This document shows, piece after piece, positions 11,101 to 21,223 of a stretch of DNA of 64,000 bases; positions within the stretch are counted from its first letter, which is position 1; each line of letters begins with the position of its first letter. The notes under the pieces are model-generated. The model made no database searches, was not told the DNA's origin, and saw nothing but the letters and a program-made list of their open reading frames with translations. The stretch comes from Ancistrus triradiatus. Lineage: Eukaryota; Chordata; Actinopteri; Siluriformes; Loricariidae. The stretch spans positions 245,839 through 309,838 of the forward strand of contig JAJAGP010000544.1 of NCBI GenBank assembly GCA_025084515.1, read 5' to 3'. Both the position numbers and the translations under genes were made by a program.

Positions 11101-12189
11101 TAACCTCTTGTCTGTCGCTGAAATGGCCATTGATGTTGATGCTGATAGTTAACTCAACAAACAAACAAATGTAATGTTTCGTTTAATTTATTGAATGATG
11201 TATTGAAATTGGGGGGAAAAAAATACCGGTTACTCCCTATGTCACAGACTGCCATCTTCCTCATCCGCATGAGGCATATTACTATGTGTCGCTTGCCCGG
11301 AAAAATTCTAAAGTCAAAGGACAGGTTCTGCTGAATGTGCATTTGTTTATCGGAAGCCGAAATATTGTAAGTTGGGCCATCAAAGTGGGGACTACCTGTA
11401 TATTCTCTACTCTGTAAATATATAAGCTGGTTCACATTCACTTGTTGAACCTCTTTCATGTGGCTGATCTTCCGTGTTGTTCGTAATACTGTCTATCAGT
11501 GCGTTTTTGCCTTCCGTCAAACAAAAGTATCAGTGTTTTCAGGAGCATCTCACACACATTTGCGTGTCGTTTGCCTGCAGTTTTTATGAAATTACTCTCT
11601 TTATATTTTCATCACAGTAGCATAAGACTGGGTGACTGTGATGATTGTCCGGTCAGCGGCCATTTCAGACCACGTCCCATTTCACAGAAAGTAAAGCTGA
11701 CGTTAGACGGTGCATACCTGTATGTGATTAAACAACAAATGAACTATTAAAAGGAACACAATGATCAGCTATCATCTTTTTTGGAAGGATTTTGCATTGG
11801 ATTGTGCCAGTGTGTCACCTATTGGTGGCAAGTAATACGCTGCTGTAACGTGTAGCAGCACACTTATTAGCTAGCTAGCTATATGTTAAGAAAATCCTAC
11901 ATGGACTGTAAGGTACTGGACTACAGACCAAAAGGTCCAAGGTTCAAATCCCACCTCTGCCAAGCTGCCACTGTTGGGTCCTTGAGCAAGACCCTTAACC
12001 CACAATTGCTTGGATTGTAAGACTGTATCAGTTGTAAGTCGCTTTGGATAAGGGCGTCTGCTAAATGCTGTAAATGTACATGATTAAATGCTAATAATTG
12101 TGATACATATATATTTTTTTGTCTTCCTCTAGCTGTGGACATCAGAAAACCAGGGTGACGAGGGGGAGGCCGGAGAGGGCGAGAACTAA
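2142..12189 (+). CDS. ywhab: 14-3-3 protein beta, complete CDS in five exons (244 aa)
   Basis: 14-3-3 proteins are cytosolic dimeric adaptors that bind phosphoserine/phosphothreonine motifs in kinases, phosphatases and transcription factors. Coding exons: 2142-2435, 6178-6301, 8086-8249, 9959-10054, 12133-12189. All introns are GT-AG and the frame is kept (98 + 96 + 32 + 18 codons plus stop). The phosphopeptide pocket is intact: K49, R56, R127, Y128. The amphipathic helix is conserved (reads NFSVFYYEIL). The C-terminal tail reads QGDEGEAGEGEN, which is beta-like; the middle (NASQAESKVFY) resembles zeta. Adjacent tomm34 supports beta, as YWHAB lies near TOMM34 on human 20q13. The start at 2142 lies 7 bases after an acceptor and begins MDKSDLVQ as expected for the family. 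The first noncoding exon is not identified and probably lies upstream. I cannot tell which teleost duplicate (a or b) this is. Confidence 0.96.
2616..2830 (-). mobile_element. 3' tail of an L2-like LINE (fragment)
   Basis: On the minus strand this matches the end of the LINE at 58384-59799: the ggagttttTCcttgccac motif, the caatttgg block and the terminal caaagctccattgtaaaaagc block. Only the 3' end is present, as expected from 5' truncation. It lies in ywhab intron 1. Confidence 0.7.
4308..5382 (+). pseudogene. Tc1-like transposase, broken
   Basis: The N-terminal HTH domain is readable (GKSESTIGKQVGVNKSTVGA, then IVRKWKTYKTIDNLPRSGAP), followed by a GRPR-like hook and, in shifted frames, DPEEDWENIMWSDET with the first catalytic aspartate region. 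The third-motif area reads SPDLNPI and then hits a stop near 5202. An AC microsatellite interrupts the gene. Several frameshifts make it nonfunctional. Confidence 0.85.
5079..5136. repeat. (AC)n microsatellite
   Basis: A run of alternating ac with minor interruptions, lying inside the decayed transposase reading frame. Confidence 0.95.
6178..6301 (+). CDS. ywhab: ywhab coding exon 2 (residues 99-140)
   Basis: The acceptor is ccccaag, with the exon starting at GGC; the donor is gtaagt at 6302. The 124-nt exon leaves one base of a split serine codon. It carries R127 and Y128. It is too short to form an ATG-started ORF in this frame, so it was found by reading for the family sequence. Confidence 0.95.
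6866..6965. repeat. hAT-like MITE fragment
   Basis: agggctgcaacaacgagttg followed by ATCGATAATAATCGATTATT-type palindromes is a common signature of fish MITEs with hAT-like ends. Only a short part is clear. Unclassified beyond that. Confidence 0.4.
7098..7795. mobile_element. Foldback MITE, hAT-like
   Basis: The two ends are inverted copies: the left end has aaggctatgtccacacg and cacgggtatttt, while the right end has aaaatacccgtgttcgtg and cagcttta. Inner arms also pair (tttcgtgtggacga against tcgtccacatgaaaacg). No transposase was recognised. It lies in ywhab intron 2, with a 17-A run at about 7660-7677. Confidence 0.7.
8086..8249 (+). CDS. ywhab: ywhab coding exon 3 (residues 140-194)
   Basis: The acceptor is ttgcacag and the donor is gtgagt at 8250. 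Length is 164 nt, completing the split serine codon. It includes the conserved run around [20 protein letters not shown]. The reading frame continues past the donor to 8447 only by chance. Confidence 0.96.
8685..9850. repeat. Decayed hAT-like fragments around a SINE
   Basis: gtgatgggccgatccacatt near 8682 and gatcggacccatctcc near 9811 look like the two ends of a hAT-like MITE. A second fragment (agggttgcgccgaaatgac) is near 8872. Boundaries are not firm; the SINE at 9099-9289 lies between them. Confidence 0.35.
9099..9289 (+). mobile_element. tRNA-derived SINE, copy 1
   Basis: The head contains tRNA-like promoter boxes: A-box region tggcctagtggctaagg and B-box ggttcgaatcc. The body (cttgagcaaggcccttacc, then ataagggcgtctgctaaatg) is shared by all copies, and the tail is tgtaaatgtaaa. 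It is flanked by an 8-bp duplication TAAACATG (9091-9098 and 9290-9297). It lies in ywhab intron 3. Confidence 0.9.
9959..10054 (+). CDS. ywhab: ywhab coding exon 4 (residues 195-226)
   Basis: The exon is 96 nt, phase 0 on both sides, acceptor ttgtag, donor gtaagt. It encodes the penultimate helices, beginning AFDEAIAELDTL and ending QLLRDNLT, which are nearly invariant in 14-3-3 proteins. Confidence 0.96.
10429..11073. mobile_element. Internally deleted Tc1-like element (645 bp)
   Basis: It has complete inverted ends of the cagtggggcaaaaaagtatt family with TA on both sides. The middle retains only scraps of the transposase 3' end (minus strand). It is a non-autonomous deletion derivative of the family at 46207-47763, in ywhab intron 4. 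Confidence 0.85.
11150..11755. repeat. Unclassified interspersed repeat
   Basis: Parts recur elsewhere in the window: 11391-11533 matches 25903-26048, cgcttgcccggaaaa through gggactacc matches 49510-49640, and the gacgttagacggtgcat block matches 52400-52450. No coding sequence was recognised. The order and completeness of the parent element are unknown. Confidence 0.55.
11904..12076 (+). mobile_element. tRNA-derived SINE, copy 2 (head deleted)
   Basis: It lacks most of the A-box region but keeps ggttcaaatcc, the body and the tail. It is flanked by TACATG (11898-11903 and 12077-12082). It ends about 56 bases before the last ywhab coding exon. Confidence 0.85.
12133..12189 (+). CDS. ywhab: ywhab coding exon 5 and stop (residues 227-244)
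   Basis: The acceptor is cttcctctag. The exon encodes LWTSENQ followed by the acidic isoform-specific tail and stops at TAA 12187-12189. The acceptor lies about 56 bases downstream of a SINE insertion (11904-12076), so the SINE sits close to the branch-point region. Confidence 0.96.
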   Translation: MWTSENQGDEGEAGEGEN

Positions 12190-14035
12190 AGGCGTTGCAC
12201 TTCACTGTTCAAATTCACTCACACTCTTTATCTTACACGTACAGCCCATAGTTCCCTATTTCATCCACTTCACCCTAACCTGCCTTTCTGTATGATGAGC
12301 AGCATGAATTGTCTGACATACGACTCTCTGCCCCCCGCCCCCTTCCCCTTGGAGATCAAGGCACAGGGTCACGTTCGGTTGTTAGAAAGAACTTGTGTGT
12401 TTGAATGTCTGCATGTCTGTGGGAGGAGGGGATTGGATACCGAGGCCATTGTTTTCATCCCATCCTAAACACTTTTAAAAACGATTGTTCATGATCAAAT
12501 CTGCATTATGGTGTCTTTCACTTCTCTCTTGTCAGTGTACCAAGCAATGGTGGTTTTATTCAGATGGTTAATAAACTTTCCGATTAATTTAATAATCACT
12601 GTGATGCATAATTCCCTCCTTCTTGGTTAAATTGGACCGAATCAAAAGTTTTTATCACTACGATCGCAGTACAATTCTGTGGTGGTCTCATACAGAAAGG
12701 AAGCAAACAGGCTGTATTGTGACACTGACTAACATGCATTACTGTTATCGCTGTGCAAAGTCCCTCCCCCCTTTTCCCTTTTTTTTTTTTTTTTTTTATA
12801 TATACTTTGCATGAGTCCAAGAACGAAAAAAGGGACCTGAGGAGTTGTCATTCCAGTCTGGCCCAAATTTGAATGAGAGAATACATTCCATCAGTAATAT
12901 TGGACTTTTGAGCAAAGTCCTCATCCGCTGTCAATGGGGCGGTCAGCTAAGGGTGCTGTTTAACATCAGTTAAAGTACTGTTCCTTTTTTTTTGGTCTCC
13001 TTTTCATCTAGTTGAAGACAGAAAACTGTACTATTGTAAACATGAGGTGAACGTGCATGTCAAAATTTGAAATGTAAAGCTACTTTCAAACCGTTGATAC
13101 TTCAGCATTTGTAATTTTTTCTTTCTTCCTGTTGTTCCATCAGCTTTCCAAAAGCAGTCCATGACTTCTCAATGCTTGTTCTGCCCTCCATTTAGAAAGA
13201 TTTCTGGCCTTTATGAATCGATTTGGATTTACCGAGCTTCACGTTGTTCCTATCTATTGCTGAGCGATTGTTGGGTCTTCACTGGGCCATTGATTAAAAA
13301 GTCTTGGACTAAATTCCAGTGTCAGTGGTGACTGTCCCTTGCAAATGGGTGTAGTGTAGGATTAGGAACTGGATGTGTTTTTTTTCTGATCACAGTTGGA
13401 TTTGAGGCATTTATCATTTAGCCAGATTTTTTTATTTTAGCTCCGGAGCTGCGAGTTGGAAATCAGATTGAGGGTACCAGTGGTTTGAGAAACTAGGTGA
13501 CGTTACAGGAGTTAGGCTAGCTTATCTCATTCAGTGTCACAATACGTGGTCGCATCACCATTAACATTCCACTAGGTGTAGAACTCATCTGTCTCCAACC
13601 GAAGACGATGTTCATGCACTGACAAAACACACACATCTCCCCTTAGCTGAACAAATGGCAGTTATTCTACGCTTGAGATAAAACTTAATAAAAGGAAAAA
13701 AAAAACGTACAGTAGTGAATGTGGAGCCGAGCCTGTCTGTATATCTGGTATCTCCGGTCGCTTTTGTTTTTACTGACCAGTATTCTGCCTCCAGTTAGCT
13801 TCTGTGACGGTTTTATCGCTTTAGCGCGCACGTGGTTGTGAAAAATTTAGAATAGCTTAAAGAAAAAGAAAAAAAAACCAAGACAAAAAAAATCCTACTA
13901 CAACCCTGGTTATTGACGTAATGCTAGATTTGTGTATGTCTTTTAAACAGTTCTAGTTTCACCTTACATGTTATAATCAGGAAAAGTGTAAAAGACAATT
14001 TAAAGTGAAATAAAGGTTTTATCAGTTCCAAATTG
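12190..14035 (+). other. ywhab: ywhab 3' UTR (long)
   Basis: There is no ORF of interest here, and the stretch is free of recognisable transposons, unlike its surroundings. That fits a long transcribed 3' UTR. AATAAA motifs occur at 12570-12575 and 14009-14014. The second is followed by a GT/T-rich stretch around 14037-14050, the usual arrangement at a cleavage site. 14-3-3 beta mRNAs in vertebrates have long 3' UTRs. The end point is inferred. Confidence 0.65.
14009..14014 (+). terminator. Probable polyadenylation signal of ywhab
   Basis: AATAAA is followed about 25 bases later by a GT-rich element (gtgtttggtttttg). The earlier AATAAA at 12570-12575 could be an alternative proximal site. 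Confidence 0.6.
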
Positions 14036-14664
14036 ACGTGTTTGGTTTTTGACTGTTCCCTCGCATGCATGTTGGGGCTTGTTACTGTACCTTCACAACA
14101 ATAAAGAAAGGGCTTCTATACTCCAGTATAGTAGTTTAGTAGATGGCCAAAAACGCATGCGGTGGCTTTAATCCTTATGCTGTAATGCTAGTCTGGAGTG
14201 TTCTTTAAAACGAAACCTTCCTATTGATTGATTTCTTCAGCATTGCTACAGAGTTCTTGGCTGTAGACCCCAGTCTATACTAGACGTGTAATACATGAGG
14301 ATGCAGAAATGTCACAGTGCATTGTAGAAATGTTTCATTATATATAACAGCATTTTTTGAACGTCAGAGGGTGCGATCTTAGATCAAGCATCCATATCCA
14401 TTTAAAACTCTTTTGTTGGAGAATAAATATTCTTTGTTTAAATTTTTATACAAGAACAGTACACTGAATTGTTAGTCTTCAGAAATAGTTATGCTTTCAC
14501 TCGGTTATTTATAAGATGGTGAAGCTAAAACAGAGCATTTTATTTGCAGTATTGGTGATTTTAAACTCGTTTATCGTTTCTAATGTTTGCGTTTTACCGA
14601 TTCTGAAAATTCCAGTCTCAAATTCGACTATTCCAAAATGGTGGGGCGAGGTGCCAAATGTTTA

Positions 14665-15229
14665 CCGTATTTTTCGGCCCATAAGGCGCACTTAAAGTCT
14701 TTTAACTTTCTCAAAAATCGACAGTGTGCCTTAAAATGCGGTGCGTCGAATGTATGAATTAATTCTGGTTGCGCTTTCTGACCTAGAACCGATTGTAGAT
14801 GGTACACAGCGCTCATAAATCTGTCAAAATGTTTTAGCATGGCCTTGGTAAGTTACGAAGCTTAACGGCCACCGTAGTGCGCAGCATCACTGAGTAATAC
14901 GGTATGTGCTTCAGCATTAGGGTACGTGCATTCATTCATTTATTTTCGAAGCGGATTTCAAACACAACGCCATCAGTCACGCAGTACAACATGGACATAG
15001 AGCAGCTGCGAGAGAATTCAACATTAACGAATCAATGATACGGAAGTGGAGGAAGCAAGAAGACGCCCTGCGCCAGGTAAAGACCAAACTGAGCTTCCGA
15101 GGGAACTTAAGAGTTTTGTTTCATTTAATGCGCCTTATAACCCGGTATGTATTAAAATAGATCCGTTAGCAGCCGATCATTGATATTGCGTCTTATAATC
15201 CGGTGCGCTTTATGGTCCGAAAAATACGG
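14665..15229 (+). mobile_element. Pogo/Tigger-type MITE, copy 2
   Basis: 565 bp, flanked by TA, with ends ccgtatttttcggcccataa and ggtccgaaaaatacgg. The plus strand retains the HTH segment (EFNINESMIRKWRKQEDALR). Same family as 986-1560 but in the opposite orientation. Confidence 0.82.
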
Positions 15230-15968
15230 TAGTTAGAAAGTATGTCGTTTTGTTTTGTTTTTCCCCAACTGTGCCATTCATGAATTTTTGCTCTTTCATT
15301 GGAAGTGACAAAGGGGATCTCAGCCTGGCTGCTTAACATTGTTTAATGTGCTAAAGCGGTGATATAGGAACACCAAACTTCTCTCATTTACCACTGGTGA
15401 TAATTAATCTCTACTGCTGAAATGATGAACATGTGGTCCAAATGAAAAGTAATCATTTTTACATTAAGCTTTTTACTTCAAATGGGTTTAATGGGAAGAA
15501 AAAAGCTTTACATAAAAACGATTCCTGTCCTTTTGAATCACAGGTTTGTCATTTCAGCAGTAAAAACGACTTAAGACCAGTAATGGAAACAAGTTTGGTT
15601 TTCTTAAGTCATTGTTTAGGACATGAAGCCTCGTTTTGGCATGTTGAAGGTGCAGCCTCCTTTACAGCAGATCAACTTTCCACACATATTGCGTTTAGCT
15701 TTTTCTCTCCAAGTGGACCCAAAATTTTGAGTACATTTGAGAGTCCATCTTCCGCTAATGCTCTTGTGGAGCGTGTCAAACCAAAACTGTGATGGCTCGT
15801 GTGACTACATGATGCACCACCCCTTTCAGATAGCTTCCTTGATACAGGTGTATTTTTGCACTAATCTCGGCCATGTATTTGAAGCCTAAAATGGAATCAA
15901 AATTCTATTTTTTACTTTTCAACGTGTACCCGGTTATAAGAATTATTTTTTTGAAATATCTATATATA

Positions 15969-16654
15969 CACTGCTCAAAAAATAAAGGGAACACTTAAAC
16001 AACACAATGTAAATCCAAGTAAATCAAACTTCTGTGAAATCAAACTGTCCACTTAGGAAGCAACACTGATTTACAATCAATGTCACATGCTGTTGTACAA
16101 ATGGAATAGACATCAGGTGGAAATTATTGGCAATTAGCAAGACACACTCAATCATTGAAGCTATGGACTGGCCCGCCCGTTCCCCAGACCTGAATCCGAT
16201 TTAGCACATCTGGGACATCATGTCTCGCTTCATCCACCAACATCACATTGCACCACAGACTGTCCAGGAGTTGGTGGATGCTTTAGTTCAGGTCTGGGAG
16301 GAGATCCCTCAGGAGACCATCCACCACCTCATCAGGAGCATGCCCAGGCGTTGTAGGGAGGTCATACAGGCACGTGGAGGCCACACACAATACTGAGCCT
16401 CATTTTGACTTGTTTTAAGGACATTACATCAAAGTTGGATCAGCCTGTAGTGTGTTTTTCCACTTTAATTTTGTGTGTGACTCCAAATTCAGTCCTCCAT
16501 TGGTTAATAACTTTGATTTCCATTGATGATTTTTGTGTGATTTTGTTGTCAGCACATTCAACTTTGTACAGAACAAAGCATTCAATGAGAATATGTCATT
16601 CACTCAGATCTAGGATGTGTTATTTGAGTGTTCCCTTTATGTTTTTGAGCAGTG
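15969..16654 (+). mobile_element. Non-autonomous Tc1-like element (686 bp)
   Basis: Inverted ends cactgctcaaaaaataaagg and agtgttccctttatgttttt are flanked by TA. The inside keeps the last part of a Tc1-type transposase from about 16158 to 16396 on +: DWPARSPDLNPI, a stop, then HIWDIMSRFIHQHH and a C-terminus ending GGHTQY. The rest of the transposase is deleted. Confidence 0.88.
16158..16396 (+). pseudogene. Tc1-type transposase C-terminal remnant
   Basis: It reads SPDLNPI, then TAG at 16202-16204, then HIWDIM. In the family the residue after NPI is the catalytic glutamate, so a GAG to TAG change would remove the third DDE residue and end translation there. The downstream frame is intact to TGA at 16394-16396. 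Confidence 0.8.
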
Positions 16655-16912
16655 TATATATATGTACACAATGGAAACACAGTACTGTTTGCTTTCCCAC
16701 GCTGTGCCCATACGTTCAGTATCTCTCCTTGTCCACTCCACAACATCTGATCGCTGTGTGTAGTGTTGCTCTGCGGTGTTGTTTATAAAGCCTTAAAATA
16801 TATAGAAATAATAAAATAAATAACGCTGCTACTTCGCGGATCACTGTATTGGACCGGTCTTTAAAAAGAAACCTTCCAGTTTATTGAATGATTTAATTTC
16901 AATATTGAGACA

Positions 16913-17104
16913 GTGGTAGCCTACTGGCTAAGTTACTGGACTCTGGACCAGAAGGTCCAGGGTTCAAATCCCACCTTCGCCAAGCTGCCACTGTTGGGTC
17001 CTTGAGCAAGGTTTGTATTGGATTTGCTTGGATTGTAAGACTGTATCAATTGTAAGTCACTCTGGATAAGGGCGTCTGCTAAATGCTGTAAATGTAAATG
17101 TGAA
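16913..17104 (+). mobile_element. tRNA-derived SINE, copy 3
   Basis: It has the full head, body and TGTAAATG tail. It is flanked by TGAGACA (16906-16912 and 17105-17111). A second copy follows only about 50 bases downstream. Confidence 0.88.
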
Positions 17105-17151
17105 TGAGACACTTGAATTCCCTGATTAAGAGATGTGCCTCAATACTTTGG

Positions 17152-17350
17152 GGACTGTGGTAGCCTAGCGGGTAAAGTACTGGACTATGGACCAGAAGGT
17201 CCAGGGTTCAAATCCCACCTCTGCCAAGCTGCCACTGTTGGGTCCTTGAGCAAGGCCCTTAACACACAATTGCGTGGATTGTAAGATTGTATCAGTTGTA
17301 AGTCGCTCTGGATAAGGGCGTCTGCTTAATGCTTTAAATGTAAATGTAAA
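17152..17350 (+). mobile_element. tRNA-derived SINE, copy 4
   Basis: Head gtggtagcctagcgggtaaa, B-box ggttcaaatccc, the shared body, and a taaatgtaaatgtaaa tail. No clear target duplication was found. Confidence 0.85.
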
Positions 17351-17676
17351 ATTTACATTATGATTTACTTAATGTAAAATTTACATTAAGATTTATTATA
17401 TTATTGTTAAAATGTATTAAATTTGAATACATTTGGTGAATGGGGAGACCATTAAACCTATCTGACTTCACCATGTTCTTCCTTAAAGCTCTGTTGAAAA
17501 AAGACAAAACAAATGCAATATGTAGGGGCATTACCATGAACTGTGACACGTCATGGGGTTTTACACACATCTGTAAATCACACCTGGTATAAAACGACTC
17601 ATATTTATTGGCTTAATGATTCCACAAGAGGGATGCCCAGATCCTCATTACTTTTGATGACATGCCTACAGATGTA

Positions 17677-19254
17677 CAGTCGTATGAAAAAGTTTGGGCA
17701 CCCCTGATAAATCATTGGTTGTTCAGATCAGCAACTTGAGTTAAATATATCATAAAGCAGATGAACACAGTGATATTTGAGAAGTGAAATGAGGTTTATA
17801 GGATTTACAGAAAGTGTGCAGTAATTATTCAAACAAAATTAGGCAGGTGCATAAATTTGGGCACCCCAACAGAAAAATTACATCAATATTTAGTAGATCC
17901 TCCTTTTGTAGAAATAACAGCCGCTAAACGCTTCCTACAGCTTCCAGTCTGGATTCTGGTTGAAGGTGCTTTGGACCATTCTTCTTTAGAAACATCTCCA
18001 GTTCAGTCAGGTTTGATGGTTTCCGAGCATGGACAGCCCCACATTTTCAGTAATATTCAGGTTCTGGGGACTGAGATGGCCATTCCAGAACGTTGTTGTA
18101 CTGGTTCCTCTGCATGAATGCCTTAGTAGATTTTGAGCAGGGTTTTGGGGTCGTTGGCCTCGGTGCAAACTTTGTCACTGATTCTTGAAACATTGTTTCT
18201 CAAAGAATCTGGAGATATTAACTGGAATCCATGCGACCCCTCAACTTTAACAAGATTCCTAGTACCTGCACTGGCCACACAGTCCCACAGCATGATGGAA
18301 CCGCCACCAAATTTTACTGTGGGGTAGCAAAGTGTTGTTCTTGGGATGCTGTGTTCTTTTTCTCGCTCCTTGTTATGTCCAAATAACTCAATTTTAGTTC
18401 ATCAGTACACAGCACTTTATTCCAAAATGAAGGGCTGGATTGTCCAAATGTGCTGTAGCACACCTCAAGTGACTCTGTTTGTGGCGTGTGTCTGCAGAAA
18501 AAGGCTTTCTTCTTGCATTACTCATATAACAGCCTCTCCTTGTGCAAAGTGTGCTGTATAGCTGAAACGATGAAACAGTGACACCATCTGCAGCAAGATG
18601 AGGTTGTAGGTCTTTGGAGGTTGGTCTGTGGCTGGGACTATGGGACGTTCTCACCATCCTTCGCCTCTGCCTATCTGAGATTTTTCTTGGTCTGCCACTT
18701 CGGGAGTTCCTTAAGTAGAACTGTGCCTGTGGTCTTCCATTGCCTCACTATGTTCCTCACAGTGGAAAAAAAAATGACAGCTGAAAATCTCTGAGAGAGC
18801 TTTTCCCTTTCCCTGAAACCATGATGTTGAACAACCTTTGTTTTCAGGCCATTTGAGAGTTGTTTTGAGGCTCCCATGTTGCCACTCTTCAGAGAAGATG
18901 CAAAGAGGAGAAAAACTTCCAATTGGCCACCTTAACACTTTCTCATAGTTGGATTCACTTGTGTATGTAGATCAAGGGTCAATGAGCTTACAAAACAAAT
19001 TTTGTGTTCCAATAATTAGTGATAAAGGTATTCAAATGACAAGGGTGCAGAAATTTATGCACCTGCCTAATTTTGTTTGAATAATTACTGCACACTTTCT
19101 GTAAAACCTATAAACTTAATTTCACTTCTCAAATATCACGGTGATCATCTGCTATATGATATATTTACCTGAAATTGCTGAGCTGGACAACCAATGATTT
19201 ATAAAGAAAAATCATGAAAATTATCAGGGGTGCCCAAACTTTTTCATACCACTG
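17677..19254 (-). mobile_element. Tc1-like transposon, second family, near full length (1,578 bp)
   Basis: Inverted ends start cagtcgtatgaaaaagtttg and finish aactttttcataccactg, with TA on the left and TC on the right. The minus strand contains decayed transposase segments around 18394-18938. Frameshifts and stops are present throughout. Confidence 0.82.
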
Positions 19255-19674
19255 TCGTTTCAAGTTTGTCGTATTTTTACCGGAGACCTCACACGGTTTA
19301 CAAAAAGTCTTGTTTTCCTTGACATCAAATGAGAAATGTGCCCATATATCGACTCTCCACTTTCTCCCAAGTGTTGACATTGCCGAGTAAGTTTCCTGAG
19401 AAACAGTACAGAGGCTAGTTGTACGATCTATGATCGATCTATGATCTATAATCAAATGTGTGTCTTACCGCATTACTGATTGGATCGCTATCCAACTCGT
19501 CCCGCCTTTCCACATCAGCTAAAGTTAGATGTTAAACATCTGATTGGATGTCGTCTCTGCCAAACATTGTCGTCTCGTTTTTATTCGTTGACAAGTGTCA
19601 ATTCATTTCGTCCTAGTTTTTGTCGTTTTTCATTCATTTTAATTTAGGCATCTTCTCATTTCGTCTGGTCAGCA

Positions 19675-20367
19675 ACAATACTCCGGTAGGCTGTGGTGTT
19701 TAAACGATGCTCAGTTGTAATTAAGGGGCCCAAAGTGTGCCAACAAAATATCCCCCACACCATTACACCACCAGCAGTCTGAACCGTTGATGGATCCATG
19801 TTTTCATGTTGTTTACACCAAATCCTGACCTTACCATCAGAATGACGCAGCAGAAATTTTGTTGAGCCTGTGTGAATGTAGCCTCATCTGCCTGTTCTTA
19901 GCTGATAGAAGTGGTACCCAGTGTGATCTGCTGCTAGGTTTGACGTGCTATACCTCTGTGGGAACACTCTTCTGTATACTTCTGTGTTAATGAGTGGCTA
20001 TTTGAGTTCCTGTTGCTTTTCTACCAGCTCAAACGAGCCTGGTCATTCTCCTCTGACCGCTGGCATCAACAAGGCATTTTCACTCAGAGAACTACCGCTC
20101 ACAGGATATTTTCTCTTCTTCAGACCATTCCCTGAAAACCTTACAGATGGCTGTGAGAGAAAATCACAGCAGCAGCAGAGATCGGCAGTTTCCGAAATAC
20201 TCAGACCGGTCCGTCTAGCAACAACAACCATGATCCTCGATTTGAACTTCAGCAGGTCCTCTTAACCATGTCTACATGCCTAAATGCATTGAGTTTTTGC
20301 CATGTGATTGGCTGATCAGATATTTGCTTTAACAAGTAGTAGCCTAATGAAGTGCCCGGGTGAGTGT
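19675..20367 (-). mobile_element. Tc1-type transposon remnant, third family
   Basis: The minus strand reads VVVARRTGLSISETADLC, the HTH of a Tc1-type transposase (about 20231-20170), followed by degraded sequence. The right end ccgggtgagtgta resembles the terminal repeat of this family, which also occurs at 38532-39048. The catalytic region is missing or unreadable. Confidence 0.65.
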
Positions 20368-20884
20368 ATATTCCAGCTTTGTGAGCTTGCAATCCATTCA
20401 ATTCTATGACAGATCATTTCACACATGTTTTGAACATTTAAGTATTTACTATTGTAATTCAAATACTGAATGCACAAGCTGTGTACTTTAATTTCTTGGA
20501 ATGCTCATCTGGTGTTATTTTCGCAATCTGCCCCTAATTGAGCAGTCATTCTGTCAGGTGCCCATCTACATATGTGACCTGCAGCCACCTTTTCTCTTTG
20601 CTGAAAATGCAGGTCGTGTGATGTATGCTGCCATAACTTGAAAACTGAACTTATTTAGCCGCTATGACTAATTTACTTTGGAATGTCCTACTTTTTGCTG
20701 GCACTGTTGCCCCGCACCTCTAAGGTGTCTTGCATGTTTTGTCTTGCATCTTTTGACAGGTCCAGTTAGGCTGATTTGGGCTTGGGACCGACACTGTATA
20801 CAGGGACTGGGACACTTTAGTGAGTCCAACTGACACGTCTTTTGAGGTGATGTGGAAAGATACCCAAGTACCCATATTAGTACC

Positions 20885-21160
20885 CAAATTAGTGGCCTAT
20901 TTCAGTCCAGCAGTGACATAGGTTTTTAAAAACTCCAGCAGCACTGCTGTGTCTGATCCACTCCAACCAGTACAACATCAGTGTTACTGCAGTGCTGAGA
21001 ATGATCCAGCACCCAGATAGTACCTGTTCTGTGGTGGTCCTGACCATTAGAGAACAGTCTATACAGTCTGTAATTGTAAAACTCCAAAGTGCTTCTATAT
21101 GGTGAGTGGAACAGATACAATGGACGTGTGTAGACACAAGGAGGTGCACCTAAGAATGTT
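20885..21160. repeat. Dispersed MITE fragment
   Basis: gcagcactgctgtgtctgat, tgaccattagagaaca and acaaggaggtgcaccta also occur (in part in inverted order) in 38532-39048. No coding content. Confidence 0.6.
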
Positions 21161-21217
21161 TAATGGGGAATAAATCAATAAATTCACAGCTATAAAATGT
21201 TTAAATCAACATGAATG

Positions 21218-21223
21218 TTTATT
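21218..21223 (-). terminator. Possible polyadenylation signal of tomm34
   Basis: AATAAA on the minus strand, about 660 bases after the tomm34 stop. Chosen by position only, and it is in AT-rich DNA, so chance is possible. Confidence 0.3.

Noticed and set aside
15433..15792. 119-codon open frame
   Set aside because: There are no recognisable domains, codon use is AT-rich and it lies between transposons in the convergent intergenic region. Most likely chance.
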